Source: Owenia fusiformis
Lineage: Eukaryota; Annelida; Polychaeta; Sabellida; Oweniidae
Reading direction: 5' to 3'
Length of the DNA stretch: 64,000 bases
Assembly: GCA_903813345.2 (NCBI GenBank)
Contig: CAIIXF020000012.1
Location: forward strand, 14,366,932-14,430,931
A program made the translations under genes and the position numbers. Position 1 is the stretch's first letter. Each line of letters begins with the position of its first letter. Shown piece after piece: positions 27,801 through 36,900 of this stretch. The notes below the pieces were generated by a model that saw only the letters and a list, made by a program, of their open reading frames with translations, was not told the DNA's origin and made no database searches.

Positions 27801-28153
27801 TCGCCACTTGTATTTGTTCATAATCCTGTACCAAGCAATTTCCTTAAATGCCTCATTCTTTGCAGACTGGGCGATTATCCTGGTGCATTCCATCTATTGT
27901 ACCATACGCGTCTTACACATTCGAAGAAGACCACACTGTATCCATGCAAAATCTGCCGAACGCAATTCATACTGAAGGCTCTCAATCGGAATCACCTGGC
28001 ACGACTGGGACAGCTGCTCAGAAGGATGCCTCTGCAATGGACAGCATGATATCTGGCTGGCGCCGAGTTGTTTTGGTCGTCGATAGGATCATGTTCTTGC
28101 TGTACTCTATCATATTTGTTGTTTTGAGTGTGGCGTTATGTGCGGACGTCTAA
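880..28153 (+). CDS. Nicotinic acetylcholine receptor-type Cys-loop subunit (alpha-type), 8 exons
   Basis: Ligand-gated ion-channel subunit acting at the plasma membrane. Exons by eye: 880-955, 9908-10071, 10453-10562, 10861-11041, 24606-24873, 25373-25459, 26018-26124, 27866-28153. All phases agree and they sum to 426 codons plus stop. Exon 1 encodes a hydrophobic signal peptide and ends at GTAAGT. The extracellular domain shows loop A (WTPDIQLYE), a Cys-loop with 13 residues between cysteines, then FGSW, and the vicinal CC of an alpha-type C loop (YGCCEDAY). M1 follows RRSSFF. M2 and M3 are on exons 6 and 7. M4 lies near the C terminus and the protein ends in CADV. The M3-M4 loop is short (about 70 residues). 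M2 is divergent, without the usual GEK at its inner end. Exon 1 lies 9 kb away and rests on phase match and signal-peptide character only. Intron 1 hosts an antisense vWA gene; intron 4 hosts a Polinton. Confidence 0.85.
1577..1582 (-). terminator. Poly(A) signal of vWA gene 1
   Basis: AATAAA on the minus strand, about 80 nt past the stop codon of vWA gene 1, the expected position for its cleavage signal. Confidence 0.5.
1662..8628 (-). CDS. Secreted protein with two von Willebrand A domains (vWA gene 1), 6 exons
   Basis: Likely extracellular matrix or adhesion protein. Exons in transcript order: 8628-8499, 7326-7196, 5233-5047, 4698-4631, 3559-3331, 2314-1662. Phases are 1,0,1,0,1 and the total is 1398 nt (465 aa plus stop). 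Exon 1 holds a short signal peptide. vWA domain 1 starts DIVFVIDRSCSV, a MIDAS DxSxS site; later come TFDHGARVVF and MLITDG. Domain 2 lies in the last exon, begins DLIYVMDRSISI, and contains LSTDGNT. Each domain is preceded by a Cys a few residues before its first strand. The two-vWA secreted layout is that of mussel byssal proximal thread matrix protein 1 and of other mollusc matrix proteins; this role is inference. The gene lies antisense inside receptor intron 1. Its paralogue is at 52971-41849. The exon 4 acceptor at 4698 was chosen by phase over one at 4688. Confidence 0.82.
2505..3043. mobile_element. Tc1/mariner-type MITE (TA target duplication)
   Basis: The ends are CAGGGTGACACAAAAA and its inverse TTTTGTGTCACTCTG, flanked by TA on both sides. 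It is 539 bp with no transposase frame. Subterminal sequence is also inverted (AAGAATCTTCAT near both ends). It lies in the last intron of vWA gene 1 and contains a perfect 27-bp palindrome. Confidence 0.75.
2678..2740. repeat. Perfect 27-bp inverted repeat (hairpin)
   Basis: Arms 2678-2704 and 2714-2740 are exact reverse complements with a 9-base spacer. A short direct repeat (AAATCAG, three copies) lies just before the left arm. The hairpin is internal to the TA-flanked element at 2505-3043. Confidence 0.85.
3560..4630. other. Intron of vWA gene 1, nothing else recognised
   Basis: Very AT-rich sequence between exons 5 and 4 of vWA gene 1. No coding frame, repeat pair or RNA gene was recognised. 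Confidence 0.5.
5237..5312. mobile_element. Mariner-type MITE fragment beside a splice acceptor
   Basis: The sequence from CAAAGTGGTCAAAAACGG onward resembles the TA-flanked MITE at 45560-45719, including the following CTTTGTCATTTTAA block. Only one end is present. On the minus strand this end reads GTTTTTGACCACTTTGTAG, the acceptor of vWA gene 1 exon 3. Confidence 0.6.
5553..5840. repeat. GGATCC-ended fold-back repeat
   Basis: Copy of a family seen also at 29440-29690 and, degraded, at 320-450. It starts near GCGGATCC and ends GGATCCGCCAGTG, with poly-G runs next to both ends. Blocks such as GGCCCATTTTCTTCAAAA and AAAGGCCCACTTTTAGG are shared. The interior is partly self-complementary. It lies in intron 2 of vWA gene 1. 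Confidence 0.65.
6053..7098. mobile_element. Possible degraded hAT-type element
   Basis: The left end reads CAGTGGCGTAGCTAGG. The right end, inverted, reads CAGGGCCGTAGGGAGG and is preceded by a C-rich run. These look like diverged terminal inverted repeats of a kind common in marine invertebrate hAT elements. No target duplication and no transposase frame were found. Confidence 0.35.
7346..7579. mobile_element. MITE with 9-bp target duplication, copy 1
   Basis: The ends are TAGTTCAACAAGTTAAACC and its near-inverse. The flanks carry the 9-bp duplication GCATTTAGT (7337-7345 and 7580-7588). Nine base pairs suggests a Mutator-like source. A second copy is at 27102-27380. It lies 19 bp upstream of exon 2 of vWA gene 1. 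Confidence 0.85.
7889..8097. mobile_element. Tc1/mariner-type MITE, 209 bp
   Basis: The ends are CAGGGTGTCAAATAAATATG and its inverse, flanked by TA. There is no coding frame. It lies in intron 1 of vWA gene 1, itself within receptor intron 1. Confidence 0.8.
8629..9907. other. Rest of receptor intron 1, upstream of vWA gene 1
   Basis: This stretch should hold the promoter and 5' untranslated part of vWA gene 1 (minus strand). A possible acceptor (TTTTTGTTAG) lies just before its ATG, so an untranslated leader exon is possible. A GGTA/GCTA simple repeat lies at 9705-9765. No gene was seen. Confidence 0.45.
9705..9765. repeat. GGTA/GCTA simple repeat
   Basis: Short tandem run of AGGTAGGTAG and AGCTAGCTAG units, in receptor intron 1 shortly before exon 2. 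Confidence 0.8.
11356..13284 (+). repeat. Polinton left terminal inverted repeat
   Basis: Matches the right repeat in inverse from the outer end to about 12860 with high identity. Inside it, a block of about 210 bp occurs twice in tandem (12861 and 13071), with a diverged third copy near 13690-13940. The first kilobase is rich in short GGTTTCAA/TTGAAACC motifs. Confidence 0.85.
14147..14392 (+). CDS. Polinton small membrane protein (unknown)
   Basis: 81 residues with a hydrophobic N terminus, a Thr/Asn-rich middle, a second hydrophobic stretch (about residues 50-68) and a Cys-containing tail. It looks like a small type I membrane protein. It is the first frame of the element's gene block. 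Function unknown. Confidence 0.55.
   Translation: MKMFYSYMVYLLLLGIQLTNTYSVITNVTNTTEPGNTEKISTIDVTIDIKEIILIISALIGTGVIGLCIRCCESRTVADNL
14481..14897 (+). CDS. Polinton minor capsid-type protein
   Basis: 138 residues. It opens with MYLFLSSRDS and continues with a DDFTVKLP motif and a LPSIVNIND-like stretch, the pattern of the penton-type minor capsid proteins of Polintons. It stands two frames upstream of the major capsid-type protein, the usual neighbourhood. Confidence 0.65.
   Translation: MENEMYLFLSSRDSTNIYPFNRPDDFTVKLPSYLNLKGTWSVGLTDMQLPSIVNINDLEYLNIFCNLPTENITEESKQPILRRIPVDKNYHVFNPIIYIEQSLREFDRIRIYIKGDKGEPVSFQQKTLSCTLHLKKLY
14901..15254 (+). CDS. Polinton basic protein, unknown
   Basis: 117 residues, strongly basic at the C terminus (PEKKKKVPKSS). 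It overlaps the start of the next frame by 16 bases. Such basic proteins in virus-like elements often bind DNA, but the family is not recognised. Confidence 0.5.
   Translation: MKVIPYVDDAAKWHKLIKASREGKVTAQVGHGKNRAKWISVNAIQPEPVKITSPMQAVVERAEAQIEREKEESRDAVSSYKRKLTRTPALNNQKPEKKKKVPKSSPVKKQYKLWPTK
15239..16573 (+). CDS. Polinton major capsid-type protein
   Basis: 444 residues, the largest frame of the element. The N-terminal part (VDIRPVNPLDDGSPIEFVIP) and the later YVDLKKTQLHVKAKL resemble the double jelly-roll major capsid proteins of Polintons, often annotated in animal genomes as F54H12.2-like. It lies between the minor capsid-type protein and the protease. Confidence 0.8.
   Translation: MAYKIKDSTDVMTSNLQLFETPPTQSSVHTLNYVDIRPVNPLDDGSPIEFVIPNNSSQYVDLKKTQLHVKAKLTKGDGSNLDSVPISNVAPVSGWMHALFEQVEVQLQQQVVTSSTLHYPHKAHIKRLLHASPAAHNSRLQSEFFYLDKPTIGNVPYMDDADAVSGNNFGLIERLEKTYGSRTVDLQGYLAEDLFDMDKLIINGVEIKIKLSRSRDSFHLMSNDENADYRVKLIEVYLRVPMVSVAPGILQAYNTELQERNAIYPFENNQMKVYTIPANQMSFSTYDTFQGLVPSRMLCFLVKASACSGSYKLNPFNYIHSRINFFEVSVDGTSVPERALRPVFGEDSTSNNLYTREYQRLFSDMEADEGLIINKKSFGDGYSIFKFDIQAQDKTSKQFSFPIIKRGNVNVQFAKALDEPVNLMIMATFPQKFEVDVSRNIILE
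16577..17011 (+). CDS. Polinton adenain-like cysteine protease
   Basis: 144 residues. It shows the adenovirus-type protease pattern: His before WTCYF (HQGQHWTCYF), an acidic residue in FFDPLG, and the nucleophile Cys in SSSCGQFC. It begins four bases after the capsid frame, consistent with a co-expressed virion module. Confidence 0.85.
   Translation: MNSEQIRCILSNHPDSRDRFLGVFAKDEMPQILPKGHTFIINTKESWHQGQHWTCYFGGKDCVDFFDPLGRAPTYYNFQTYNADARFNSETIQQSDSSSCGQFCILYILLRCYGFTLQQIVHLFSHASEKHLVDIVHSLSLIYH
17040..17250. other. Polinton spacer with GT microsatellite
   Basis: A (GT)n run at 17057-17078 and AT-rich sequence with AATAAA at about 17167, between the protease and integrase regions. A matching CA run lies at about 19800-19815. 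Confidence 0.5.
17251..18331 (+). other. Polinton integrase region with chromodomain
   Basis: Retrovirus-type integrase region. The catalytic core shows LLIMIDTLSKY and RTDNGKEF. The C terminus carries a chromodomain-like stretch (RIERILKTRKR to WEGWGPKFDTW). The chromodomain is typical of Polinton and Gypsy integrases and may steer integration to marked chromatin. Confidence 0.85.
18367..19023 (+). CDS. Polinton packaging ATPase
   Basis: 218 residues of the FtsK/HerA-type packaging ATPase family. Walker A is SGPTSSGKST near residue 20 and Walker B is LIVLDDLM near residue 98, followed by the sensor-like FITQNLF. It is a standard Polinton part that pumps DNA into capsids in related viruses. 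Confidence 0.85.
   Translation: MAWYEEESLLPFKSCYLISGPTSSGKSTFVFKMLKQLPAMFQDPVPQSILYCYGIHQPMFDEIEATMSNITFHAGLPTESMVETLTENRMHQLIVLDDLMQYVVKEPAMELLFTQGTHHRCLSVIFITQNLFYKGIRTIALNTTYIVLFRSLRDKSQVMHLAKQITPGQTKMLMEAYEDATKEAFGYLIIDLSPHGLETTRFRTHIFPGEDPILYSNV
19059..19409 (+). CDS. Polinton coiled-coil protein, unknown
   Basis: 116 residues, rich in Lys, Glu and Gln. A likely coiled coil covers about residues 45-75 (EQIEDLFSDIEQLKKELEG), followed by a Pro-rich basic tail. Family not recognised. It follows the ATPase. Confidence 0.5.
   Translation: MSRRTVMIPYDKYMRLVKNCEDQGVKQDLSKQKQLKTTEPVEKKTPEQIEDLFSDIEQLKKELEGLKQKTNTVEPEKQQASTEFPNHRRFLPPGIPSYATPRKKNKPKTTNWANLG
19498..19725 (+). CDS. Polinton small protein, unknown
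   Basis: 75 residues with a hydrophobic N-terminal half and a basic C-terminal half. It is the last frame before the right terminal repeat. A very short frame (19406-19492) lies just before it. Function unknown. Confidence 0.35.
   Translation: MTIGQLKIICEIILNVLLVNISLTDREKSMLLKYKATYEFLADKGIPWTKKRSRLLRKSKAVLTLLRIVIPKLDM
19836..21902 (-). repeat. Polinton right terminal inverted repeat
   Basis: Inverse of the left repeat. It matches well from the outer end to about 20395 and again at 19836-20040. The block 20040-20395 has no direct partner at that place on the left but resembles sequence of the outer repeat near 21300-21420, so it looks like an internal duplication. Confidence 0.8.
21909..24605. 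other. Receptor intron 4 beyond the Polinton
   Basis: AT-rich intron. An inverted pair of about 35 bp (ATGATACGACGTCAGATACT near 23187 and its inverse near 24502) suggests the ends of a roughly 1.35-kb fold-back element. No coding frame was recognised. Confidence 0.5.
26149..26990. mobile_element. Fold-back element in receptor intron 7
   Basis: The ends are GAGAGATTTCGCACATA and its inverse, with further inverted blocks (TACAACTTATA, CGTATAC). The flanks carry TAATA on both sides, a likely 5-bp target duplication. No coding frame. A 21-bp direct duplication (ATCCTTTAAAGTGAGTCATG) lies inside near 26396. Confidence 0.65.
27102..27380. mobile_element. MITE with 9-bp target duplication, copy 2
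   Basis: Same family as 7346-7579. Its ends are TAGTTCAACAAGTTAAACC and the inverse, with the perfect 9-bp duplication GGGATGGAA (27093-27101 and 27381-27389). It carries about 45 bp more internal sequence than copy 1. It lies in the last receptor intron. Confidence 0.87.
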
Positions 28154-28385
28154 CCTGAGTAAAAAAGACTCGTTAAAAGCATATTTCAAAGTAAATCCTG
28201 AGAGGGCCAATGGATGGTGTAACAATGACTGTGAACTCACCTTACAAGTGAACAGTATAGCAGAAAGCGATGTAATATTTACACTGTTTTATTCTTGGTG
28301 AGATCTTGGACGCTCAAAATCAATATATATGGTCATTGTTGCAAAATTGTAGAATATTGTGATATCAACTAAATATTAAGATGAT

Positions 28386-28590
28386 TTACTCATCCTTCTC
28401 ATGACACTTACCACTGTCCATGTAATGTCTATTTGGACCACTGTTTCGTTTCACTATGTGCCGGATTTTCTCAACCTCAACTGTCTCTGGAAATACCTCT
28501 AATGGGACCATTGGCTTTCTTTGGTATTTTCGTTTGCCTTTCTTTGGCTTCGACAACCTCTCAACCGTAGTACTTGGAACAAAGGCGTCA
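28386..28590 (-). CDS. Candidate terminal exon of an unrecognised gene
   Basis: On the minus strand a clear acceptor (CTGATTTCAG) is followed by an open frame starting one base in: DAFVPSTTVERLSKPKKGKR, ending HYMDSGKCHEKDE and a stop at 28386. An alternative is splicing at GTAAGT (28411). The product is basic and Pro-rich and no family is recognised. It is tail-to-tail with the receptor gene. Further minus-strand exons could not be joined in phase, so this remains a candidate only. Confidence 0.3.
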
Positions 28591-29439
28591 CTGAAATCAG
28601 ATAAGCAGAGTATTTTAAAAACTTTTACGGACGATTTTAGTTACATTACATAACATTACTTGAGTTTCTTTCTAATTAGAAAATGGCAAATCGGAGTAGC
28701 AAATCCCACCGAACAAAAACATATTTTATTAAATACCGTGTCATTTTGGACATCAAAATTAAAACTTACCCCAATTCCCTATTTTGTATTGTAAATAACA
28801 TTTTCCTTAAAAGTGGCAGCCATTTTGAATGAGCAACTACGTATCTTAAAAAATTCCTTCTGGAGTAGAGTCCTTTGTCGAAAGCACCAGCTTATAAAAT
28901 TTGAACCAACTTTGTTAACTGGTATTTGAGTTATCAAACATAACATTTATTATGAAAAACGACAGCCATTTGAAACCTATGGTTATATTGGAAATGCCTC
29001 AATGAGCAGATGTCTTTTGCCCATAAGATATTATCCTATGAAGATTGATCAACCTAACTCCATAATTTGGTCACTAAATTAAGAATTAAAAATTACAAAT
29101 TCTATGAAAAACGGTGGTCATTTTGAAATTCAGTGGCTATCTTAAAAAATTTAAAGATTACACTTTTAATGTAAAATAATGGCCATTTTGAATTGTGAAT
29201 TGAGTGGCCTCTCACCAGCCAATTTTAACTGAGCTGCCATATTTGACCAAATCTGTCAACCAGTATTTGAGTTATCTCTCGGAACGAACGGACAGACGGA
29301 CGAACGGCTTCTCTATATCCCTACAAACTTCGTTCCATGAACAAAATATCATTCCCTAAATTAAATCTGCAGACATTGAGAATATTTTATTTGTAATTTC
29401 TAACCTATAAGGTAATATTACCAATCATGTGTAGTAGAT

Positions 29440-29690
29440 AGGTGCTTTTTTGGGCCCCCAAAACCGAAAAGTGGGCCCAAATTTTGAAAATTTGAGGCCC
29501 ATTTTCTTCAAAATTTGGCCTAAAATTTAAAAAATAAGCCCTAAGAAGGCCCAATAATGACCAAAAGGCCCACTTTTTGGGGCCTTAAGGCCTTTTTTGG
29601 CCTAATTTTTTTTGGGCCCAACTTTTTTTTTCTGGGCCAACCTTAGGGGGGGGGGGGGCGGGCCCCATGGGATCCCCGGATCCGCCATAG
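29440..29690. repeat. GGATCC-ended fold-back repeat
   Basis: Best copy of the family also seen at 5553-5840. It has near-inverse AGGCCC/GGGCCT blocks, a long poly-G run and the end GGATCCGCCA. Confidence 0.65.
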
Positions 29691-29860
29691 CTATAGTTAC
29701 AATTCCAGGATATTCTTCGTCTTCAGTGACGAAGTTGATGTCATGGAAACACAGTCTCGGGTATTCTTGCACCTAACAAAAACACAAAACATGCTCAACG
29801 GTTAGTGGTAAACCTTAAAAATGTGACAGCCCTAGTCAACGACCTGAACAAAAATTGTTT

Positions 29861-29945
29861 AAAGGTCCATGTGCAGTATGGCAAGTGATTTTAGACGGTC
29901 ATATCTTTCACCATGAGTACTTTCTGGGCCTAAATAGTATAGTTT
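29861..29945. repeat. Copy of the AAGGTCCATGTGCAGTA MITE
   Basis: Begins AAAGGTCCATGTGCAGTATG and runs through TAGACGGTCATATC and TCACCATGAG. It matches the inverse of the MITE at 51816-51948. The far end is not clear. Confidence 0.6.
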
Positions 29946-30911
29946 TCATTAAAACAATATGTTTTCTTTCGTCCAATTAGTAATGCACGTTGAGCATTTT
30001 AGAGGCGTTCGCATGCAGAAGCACCCCTTCGGAAAGCTTCGGAACCATGATCAAAGTTGCGCTTCGATTCGCATTATCTGCAATATACAAAGCAAATAAG
30101 AATACCCTCAAAAGCGATCTAAACAATAATCAAAATCATTACTTAACGAGCCTTTAAAGAACTAGGAACGAGCCTTTAAAATTCATGAAAACAACTCATT
30201 AAACACATCATCAGGTTTATTGTAATGATTTACACTTCTATTACATATTATTGTCGTTTGAACTTATTGATTGATGAATGATATTGCCTGTAATGCTCTG
30301 GATCAACATGGTCAAGACAATCAAAGCAACTCGAATGAATCAGGTCCAATTACCCTATATATGGCAATGTACATCATTTTAAAGGCCCTGTGTAGAGTTT
30401 GAACGTTTTGGACGTAAATTGTTATCTTACGCCCAATAAACATGTACACTGGCATGATGGGGCAAAGTCATACATGCCCCATGGAATAAAATTTAATCAT
30501 ACTTCATCAGACTTATCAGTGTAACACTTTTACGATTGCATCATCATACAACATGACGTGGACATTTTTCTCTGGAGAGATGCGGGATGCGAGATGCCAT
30601 GATACATATATATTATAACCCATATTTAGAGACAATCCCGAAAACAACGTACAACTTTCAAAGTCACAGAATATATCTGAACAATCTTTTCACGGGGCCT
30701 TTAACTGACAGTACTAAAATTCATCTTCTCTGCAATGATTAAGCAGTAGAAACAGATTCCAAAGAAAGGTAAAGGTCGGATGAATTTAGGCCAACATCAA
30801 TCGTATTTTCTATAAAAGATTTAAAATAGCTTGGTTCCGGTTGAAAAGGCCTAGCGGGATATTGCAGCGCACGACTACACATTTGTAATAATTAAGCAGT
30901 CTGGATTACAG
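29946..30911. other. Upstream region of the cystatin-like gene
   Basis: No confident gene. A short minus-strand frame with a good acceptor (30077) was seen and not accepted. The promoter of the cystatin-like gene should lie here, but no element can be named. Confidence 0.4.
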
Positions 30912-33900
30912 ATGGTAATGACCAAGGCCGTGTCGCCCAGATTGTTCTTAATAAGTTTATTAATATTAGTTACTATTCTACATGATGTTTCGTCAATAAG
31001 GAGAAAAATACTGAGGGAGAAATCCATGCGAAAGGCCGGACGAAAGACCCAGCGGCAAAACAAGAAATCTGACGGTCTTACGAATGATATATTTCGGGAT
31101 CAGCGACGATATGTTAAACAAGATGCGGAGATCGTTCTTCAGAAATTGAAGGCTTCGTGTAAAGCAGAGTGTTATACCTTATTTGATGAAAACAAAATTG
31201 AAGAACGAATTGGTAGTCTTAAAGGGAAAGAGAAAAAACAGGCAAAGGATGCAGACTGTCCGTATTTGATTCCAACTGATGACATGCTTGATAAGTTAAA
31301 TAAGGTATATTGTCGTTTTTATCAGTTTTATTGGACAATTGATTAAGTATTAATTTGTTTAAATACAAGTAGGATGGAGTTTTATTTGTATAAATAAACA
31401 GAGAATGATTAATGACCTCATGTCTTTATCCTCATTTTTGGATTTCTATTTCTAAATTATTTTTAAAGATGGATAACAACTTTGATATTGACTTAATTAT
31501 CCTGCTCGTTCCTAATACAGGCGGGTTTTCTCCCGTTCGTTTTGGAACCGGGCCCATTCCACCGTTTTATCTAAATTGAGTCACAAGCGTCATTTTGGTA
31601 TAAAAAGCAATGGTGGGGGCGTTTCGTTTTCGGGATATGATGGTCCAAACTTGACGAGTCGATTAAAATTACGTTTTGCGCCATAATTCAATTTGAATTT
31701 GCCAACATTTAATAAACATATCTTTCTAGCTATTATGTAATTTTATTTTCCGTGTTGGAAGAGCTGTTCAAATTAGAGGTACGAATCTATTTTCCGAAGG
31801 TCAATATCGATGTATGGGATAGAGAAGAACACATTGAATAAATATGTAATTTTACTTCTGGGATATGATATCATTTCTATTTGAAACAAGTGCGTGATAG
31901 AGGGGTTGCCATTTTAGTAAAGGGTGTAAATACGTTTTGTGCTTGATACAGGGTATATTTAATGGAAAAGGTTAAATTATGATGTTGAATTATTGGTGTC
32001 TATCATATATTTAAGAACTGCCATCTACCCAATATCATATACTTTGGATAAGATTTACAATCTCTAGATCTTAGTCAATGGCATGTTGCACCTCAGCCTT
32101 TGATTGGCGATATTCGCGACTATTAATTTTCGTGATTTTTACACAATCGCGAAAAGCACGAAACTAAATTGCACGCGAAAAATATCGGGAGTACAGTACA
32201 TTGAAACCATACACTCATATATTTCATAAGAATTTGCAATCAAGCCTAACAAATCTATTGGCAAAATATTAGAAGGCCAGCAAATGTACACATGCTAAAG
32301 TGATGAAACTTTAATGAATTTAAATTTGAAAATATTACCCGACTAGTGCCAAATGTTGAAAATACCTACCTAGCAGCCACTAGACATCAAGTTTGCATTT
32401 CATTGCTTAATACAGATTGAAAACATCGAGGATGAAGAAAAATAAAACATAAATCTAGCATCATGTTTCTGTCTCGTTATGTTTTATTTATATGTCAAAT
32501 TGTGTGTTTATAATGATGAATTCTCGAGATGCATTTCTTATTTAGATATCGCATGACAATTGTTGTACCAATATGATTTATAAGATAAAAACATGCACAT
32601 GAATAAAGTGTAGATCAAAGTAATCGTTCCGCTATGCCTATAACGATTATTGAAATAATAGGCCTACTCGCATATATGATGCTTGGATGATTTCATATGG
32701 CTTAAAAGACAAGTTGACTGGTTGGTATAGAGAAGTTGACATTCCAAGGCACCAGGCGGTCAATAAATTCAGAATGTTGACTCAGTACTGAAGTAATATT
32801 AAAATGATTTGAAATATCTGATCTCGTTTATTTATGATGTTTTTGCATACAGTGAATTCAGAATGAGCCCAAAACAAATAAACGTTCATATTTTGTATTC
32901 AACTATTAGTATTATGCTGTTACTCATCATGATTGCTGAAAATGTTGACTTATCAACAATGGCAATTTGTTCTTATTGTAATGATCTGATAGATCGGTAA
33001 ATATTGATTGGTTATTGGTTATTGATGTGAGTCTATAGAATATAATAATGACAAGCACAAGATGTAGTGTGTTCACTCATGGTGTATATTCGTATAACTG
33101 ATGAACCAGGATGTCTCCTGGTAAGATGATACATATGGGTACATGTGGTCAGTGGTCAGTTAGTACAACATATGGTATTATATAAATGAGGTCATTACAT
33201 CCCTCCTTTTGTTTAGATTAGAAAATACATATACAGGTTTTGAACTTATGATATAGAGATAATATAAGTTATGATATAGCAGTAATGTAAACAGTATTGT
33301 ACATAAAGATTATGGTAATTCACTTTGCTGATTTGCACTATAACAATATATAGTTTCTGGTAGATCAGCTGATGTGATAATAATCTCAAGAGTTCATGAG
33401 TTATGATAATGAGGGTTACTCTGTGGTCAAGTGTCTGTTTATAAACATTCCATAGTAAAAGTCAATGTTTGTAAACATTCCATAGTATTTCAGATTTCAT
33501 TCATGGAACTGGGTCAAACTAAAGTTCATTGTGTATCAGCTTCAGAGTCTATGAGGGGGTACACCGCGGTTGTGCCTTACGGGATATCTTTGGTGTTGTT
33601 CAGGTATTTCATCCTCCTCATTTCTTAATGGGATATTGGGGTGGTATTCCTGATTACGCTGAGGCTGGGGTGGTTGGCGAGATGCTGGTATTGGGTCAGG
33701 GTTTTGTAGTAGGGGTTTGAAGAATGATGAATTCCTTGTTCGTGTGATGTCATCATTCTTGGCGGTGATAGTGCTTCCTCTGACTTTGGTAACTGTCATA
33801 GGTTTGGGGATATATTTTGGTATAAGTTTGCCTTTCTTGGTGTCCTTGCAAAGTACCTTGTCGCCAACTTTGATGGTATGTTGTTTTATCGACCTGTGAT

Positions 33901-36900
33901 TCTCGGCATTTGTTTTCATTGCAGCCTTTCGTTTTTGGTCTGCAGTGCGGAGAGGGTGGTCAATCTCTGGGTTTGGGGTAGGTCCAAGATCAGGGATGCC
34001 TATGTACATTTTGCGATTGAACATAGCTTCATAGGGGGATATTCCAGTGGTAGAGTGGGGTGTTGCATTGTGGTTACGTAGCCATCTAAATAGTTGCTGT
34101 TTCCAGTTTTGGCCTTCTACGATTGCTGCCTGGGCTACTTTGTTGATGTTTTTCATGGTTGACTCAACGCTGCCATTACTTTCTGGCCAGAGTGGTGTGA
34201 CTCTGTGGTGGTTGATTCCATTGTGAGTCATAAATTTGGCGAATTCATGACTATCGAAGGGTGGGCCATTGTCGCTTTTCAGATTGCGGGGTGTTCCAAA
34301 AGAGCTGAACATTCTGTCCATTTTGGGTATAACTGCTCTTGATGATGTGCTTGTGGTTATAGCAATGTCCAAATATCTTGAGTAGTCATCTTTTACAACT
34401 AGGACATACTCATTGGATGGGTAGGGTCCAGAGAAGTCAACTGATAAGTTTGTCCATGGGGCAGGTGGTAGCTCGCTCATCTTGATGGGGTCACGGGGAG
34501 GGTTTGTTGTGGTTGCCTGGCAGGGAATACACGTTTTAACTTTGTGTTCTACCTGTTCATTAAGGTACGCGAACCAAAATTTGGTACGCAACAACGATTT
34601 TGTCTTTGTAGCTCCTTGATGACCTGCGTGTGCTAATTCAATAGCCTTGGATTGAAGATTCTCTGGTAGGACAAGGAGGTTTCCTCTTATGATGATGTCG
34701 TCCTGTGTAACAGATAGTTCGTCTCTCACCTTGGCATATATTGCCATGTGACGTAAGTTCACAGCTTGATCAGGTGGTTGTTGTGAGATATGCCACTGGT
34801 TAGACGTGATTATCTGACGCAGCCACTTAAGGGTAGGGTCAGTGGCACTGGCTGATTTGACCTCAGCTAAGGTCATGGCCTTGGGTATATCATACTCAGA
34901 GACTAGGTTCAGATAGCTCTCTGCGATTTGTGATAATTGCTCATCACCAGATGTGGGTAGGGGGTGTCTGGATAGGTAATCAGCAGGGTTGTTGTTTCCA
35001 GGTTTGTATACAACAGTAAACGTATAGTCCTGTAGTCTCAGCATCCATCTTTGTATGCGTGGAGGGGGGTTAGCTCCAGGGTTACTGAACATGGGGACTA
35101 ATGGCTTGTGGTCTGTGGTTATGGTGAACGGCTTTCCAAGCAGATATAGACGGTTAGATTCTATACCCCAGCATGCACCAAGGGCCTCACGCTCGGTCTG
35201 TGAGTATCTGGCTTCAACGGGGGTCAGGGATCTGCTTCCGTAGTGCATGATTTTACCATTTTGAGATAATATGGCTGATAGTCCAACTGGGGATGCATCA
35301 ACATGCACTATGGTATCCAACTGGGGGTCAAAGTAAGCCATACAGGTTTCAGATTTGAGGGCGGCTTTGGTTGCATCAAAAGCCTGTTGGTGGGTGGGGG
35401 TCCATGTCCATTTGACATGCTTCAGGGTGAGGTCACGAAGGGGTTTGGTTATGGTTGCTAGATCCTTCATGAATCGTGCGCAGTAGTTGATCATTCCAAG
35501 ATATGATCTAACTTCGCCAGCATTGGTAGGTTGGGCCATGTTTAGGATAGAGGCCACTTTTACGGGGTCGGGTTTGACGCCATCTTTGGTGAAAAGGTGT
35601 CCAAAGAATGATATTTCACTTTTGCTGAACTCACATTTTTGGGAGTTTATTGTGAGATTGTTCTCATCCAAGCGTTGTAGTACAGCCTTCAGTGCACGAT
35701 TGTGGTCATCAGTGGTTTTTCCGAATATGAATATGTCGTCACTGATGTTGATTTGATTAGGTATGCCTTGTAGGACTTGACGCACTAAATCCTGGAAAAC
35801 CTCACTGGCGCTACATATTCCAAAGTTCAGCCTTTTATAGCGGTATAGGCCACAGTGCGTCTGGAATGTGGTAATGTACCGTGACTCAGGATTTAGCTCT
35901 ATTTGGTGATATCCTTTGTTGAGGTCAATTTTGGAGAACGTGGTCGCGCCATTGACCTGGCGTATGATGTCATCCATGGTGGGTGTGAAATGACGTGTTC
36001 TCATGATGGCAGTATTCGCGGACCTCATATCAGTACAGATTCTGATTTGATCCGACTGTTTCTTGTTAACGATAACGATAGGTGATACCCATGGGGTGGG
36101 GCCGTCAACTGGTTCGATGATATCATGTGATAGGAGACTTTCGATTTCAGCCTCTACTTTTCCACGAAGATGAAAGGGAGTTCGGTTGTGTGTTTGGGCA
36201 ACAGGGGGTACGGTTTTATCAATGTGTAGTTTCACTTGTTTGTCCTTTAGTTTCCCTATTCCCGTTAAGATGGAGCTGTGGTTGTTTAAGATATCCTGAA
36301 TAACTGGGGGTGTCCCAGCATGGTTGAGGTTGTAGGTTATGTTGATGAGCTCCAGCTGTCTTGCAGCTTCATAGGATAGGATGGGTGTTATAGAGGGGTC
36401 GTCTATAACATGGATGGTGGTAGTAATAGTTATGCTTCCATAGCTAAGGGAGGTCTTGAAGCTTCCCATAAAACTCAGGGGTTCCTTTCCTGCAAAGGCA
36501 TACACAGGGGATCTGATTGGTGCCAGTTGTGGTTCTGGGTGTAGATTCTGCAGTGTCTGGTTATTGATCACATTAACAGAGGATCCTGTATCCAGCAGGA
36601 AATTGATATCCAGGTTATCCAATTTCAGGGTGATATGTGGGCATCTGGGTGAGGATTTGAGAGGAAATGCGTAGTCTGCAGACGGGTTAATGGGTGCTTC
36701 GTCTGGATTGGCCATGTGCTCAGTGACCTGTCTGACCTTCTGGCTTTGGCTAGGGGCTGGTTTCTGCCCTGATCTACACATCTTCGAAAAATGGTTCATC
36801 CTCCCGCATTGCCCGCAGTGCTTTCCTTTTGCTGGGCATGTAGATGTGTGGGGGTACGGTCCCCCGCATAGTCCACAGGTAGATGATTTCTGGTTGTTTG

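Noticed and set aside
29701-29772. Minus-strand frame VQEYPRLCFHDINFVTEDEE after a good acceptor
   Set aside because: Its possible donor is in phase 0 and does not fit the candidate exon at 28590; it runs into a repeat. No gene model could be built.
29970-30077. Minus-strand frame after the acceptor TTGTATATTGCAG, ending in a stop
   Set aside because: Short, no recognised motif, no partner exon in phase.
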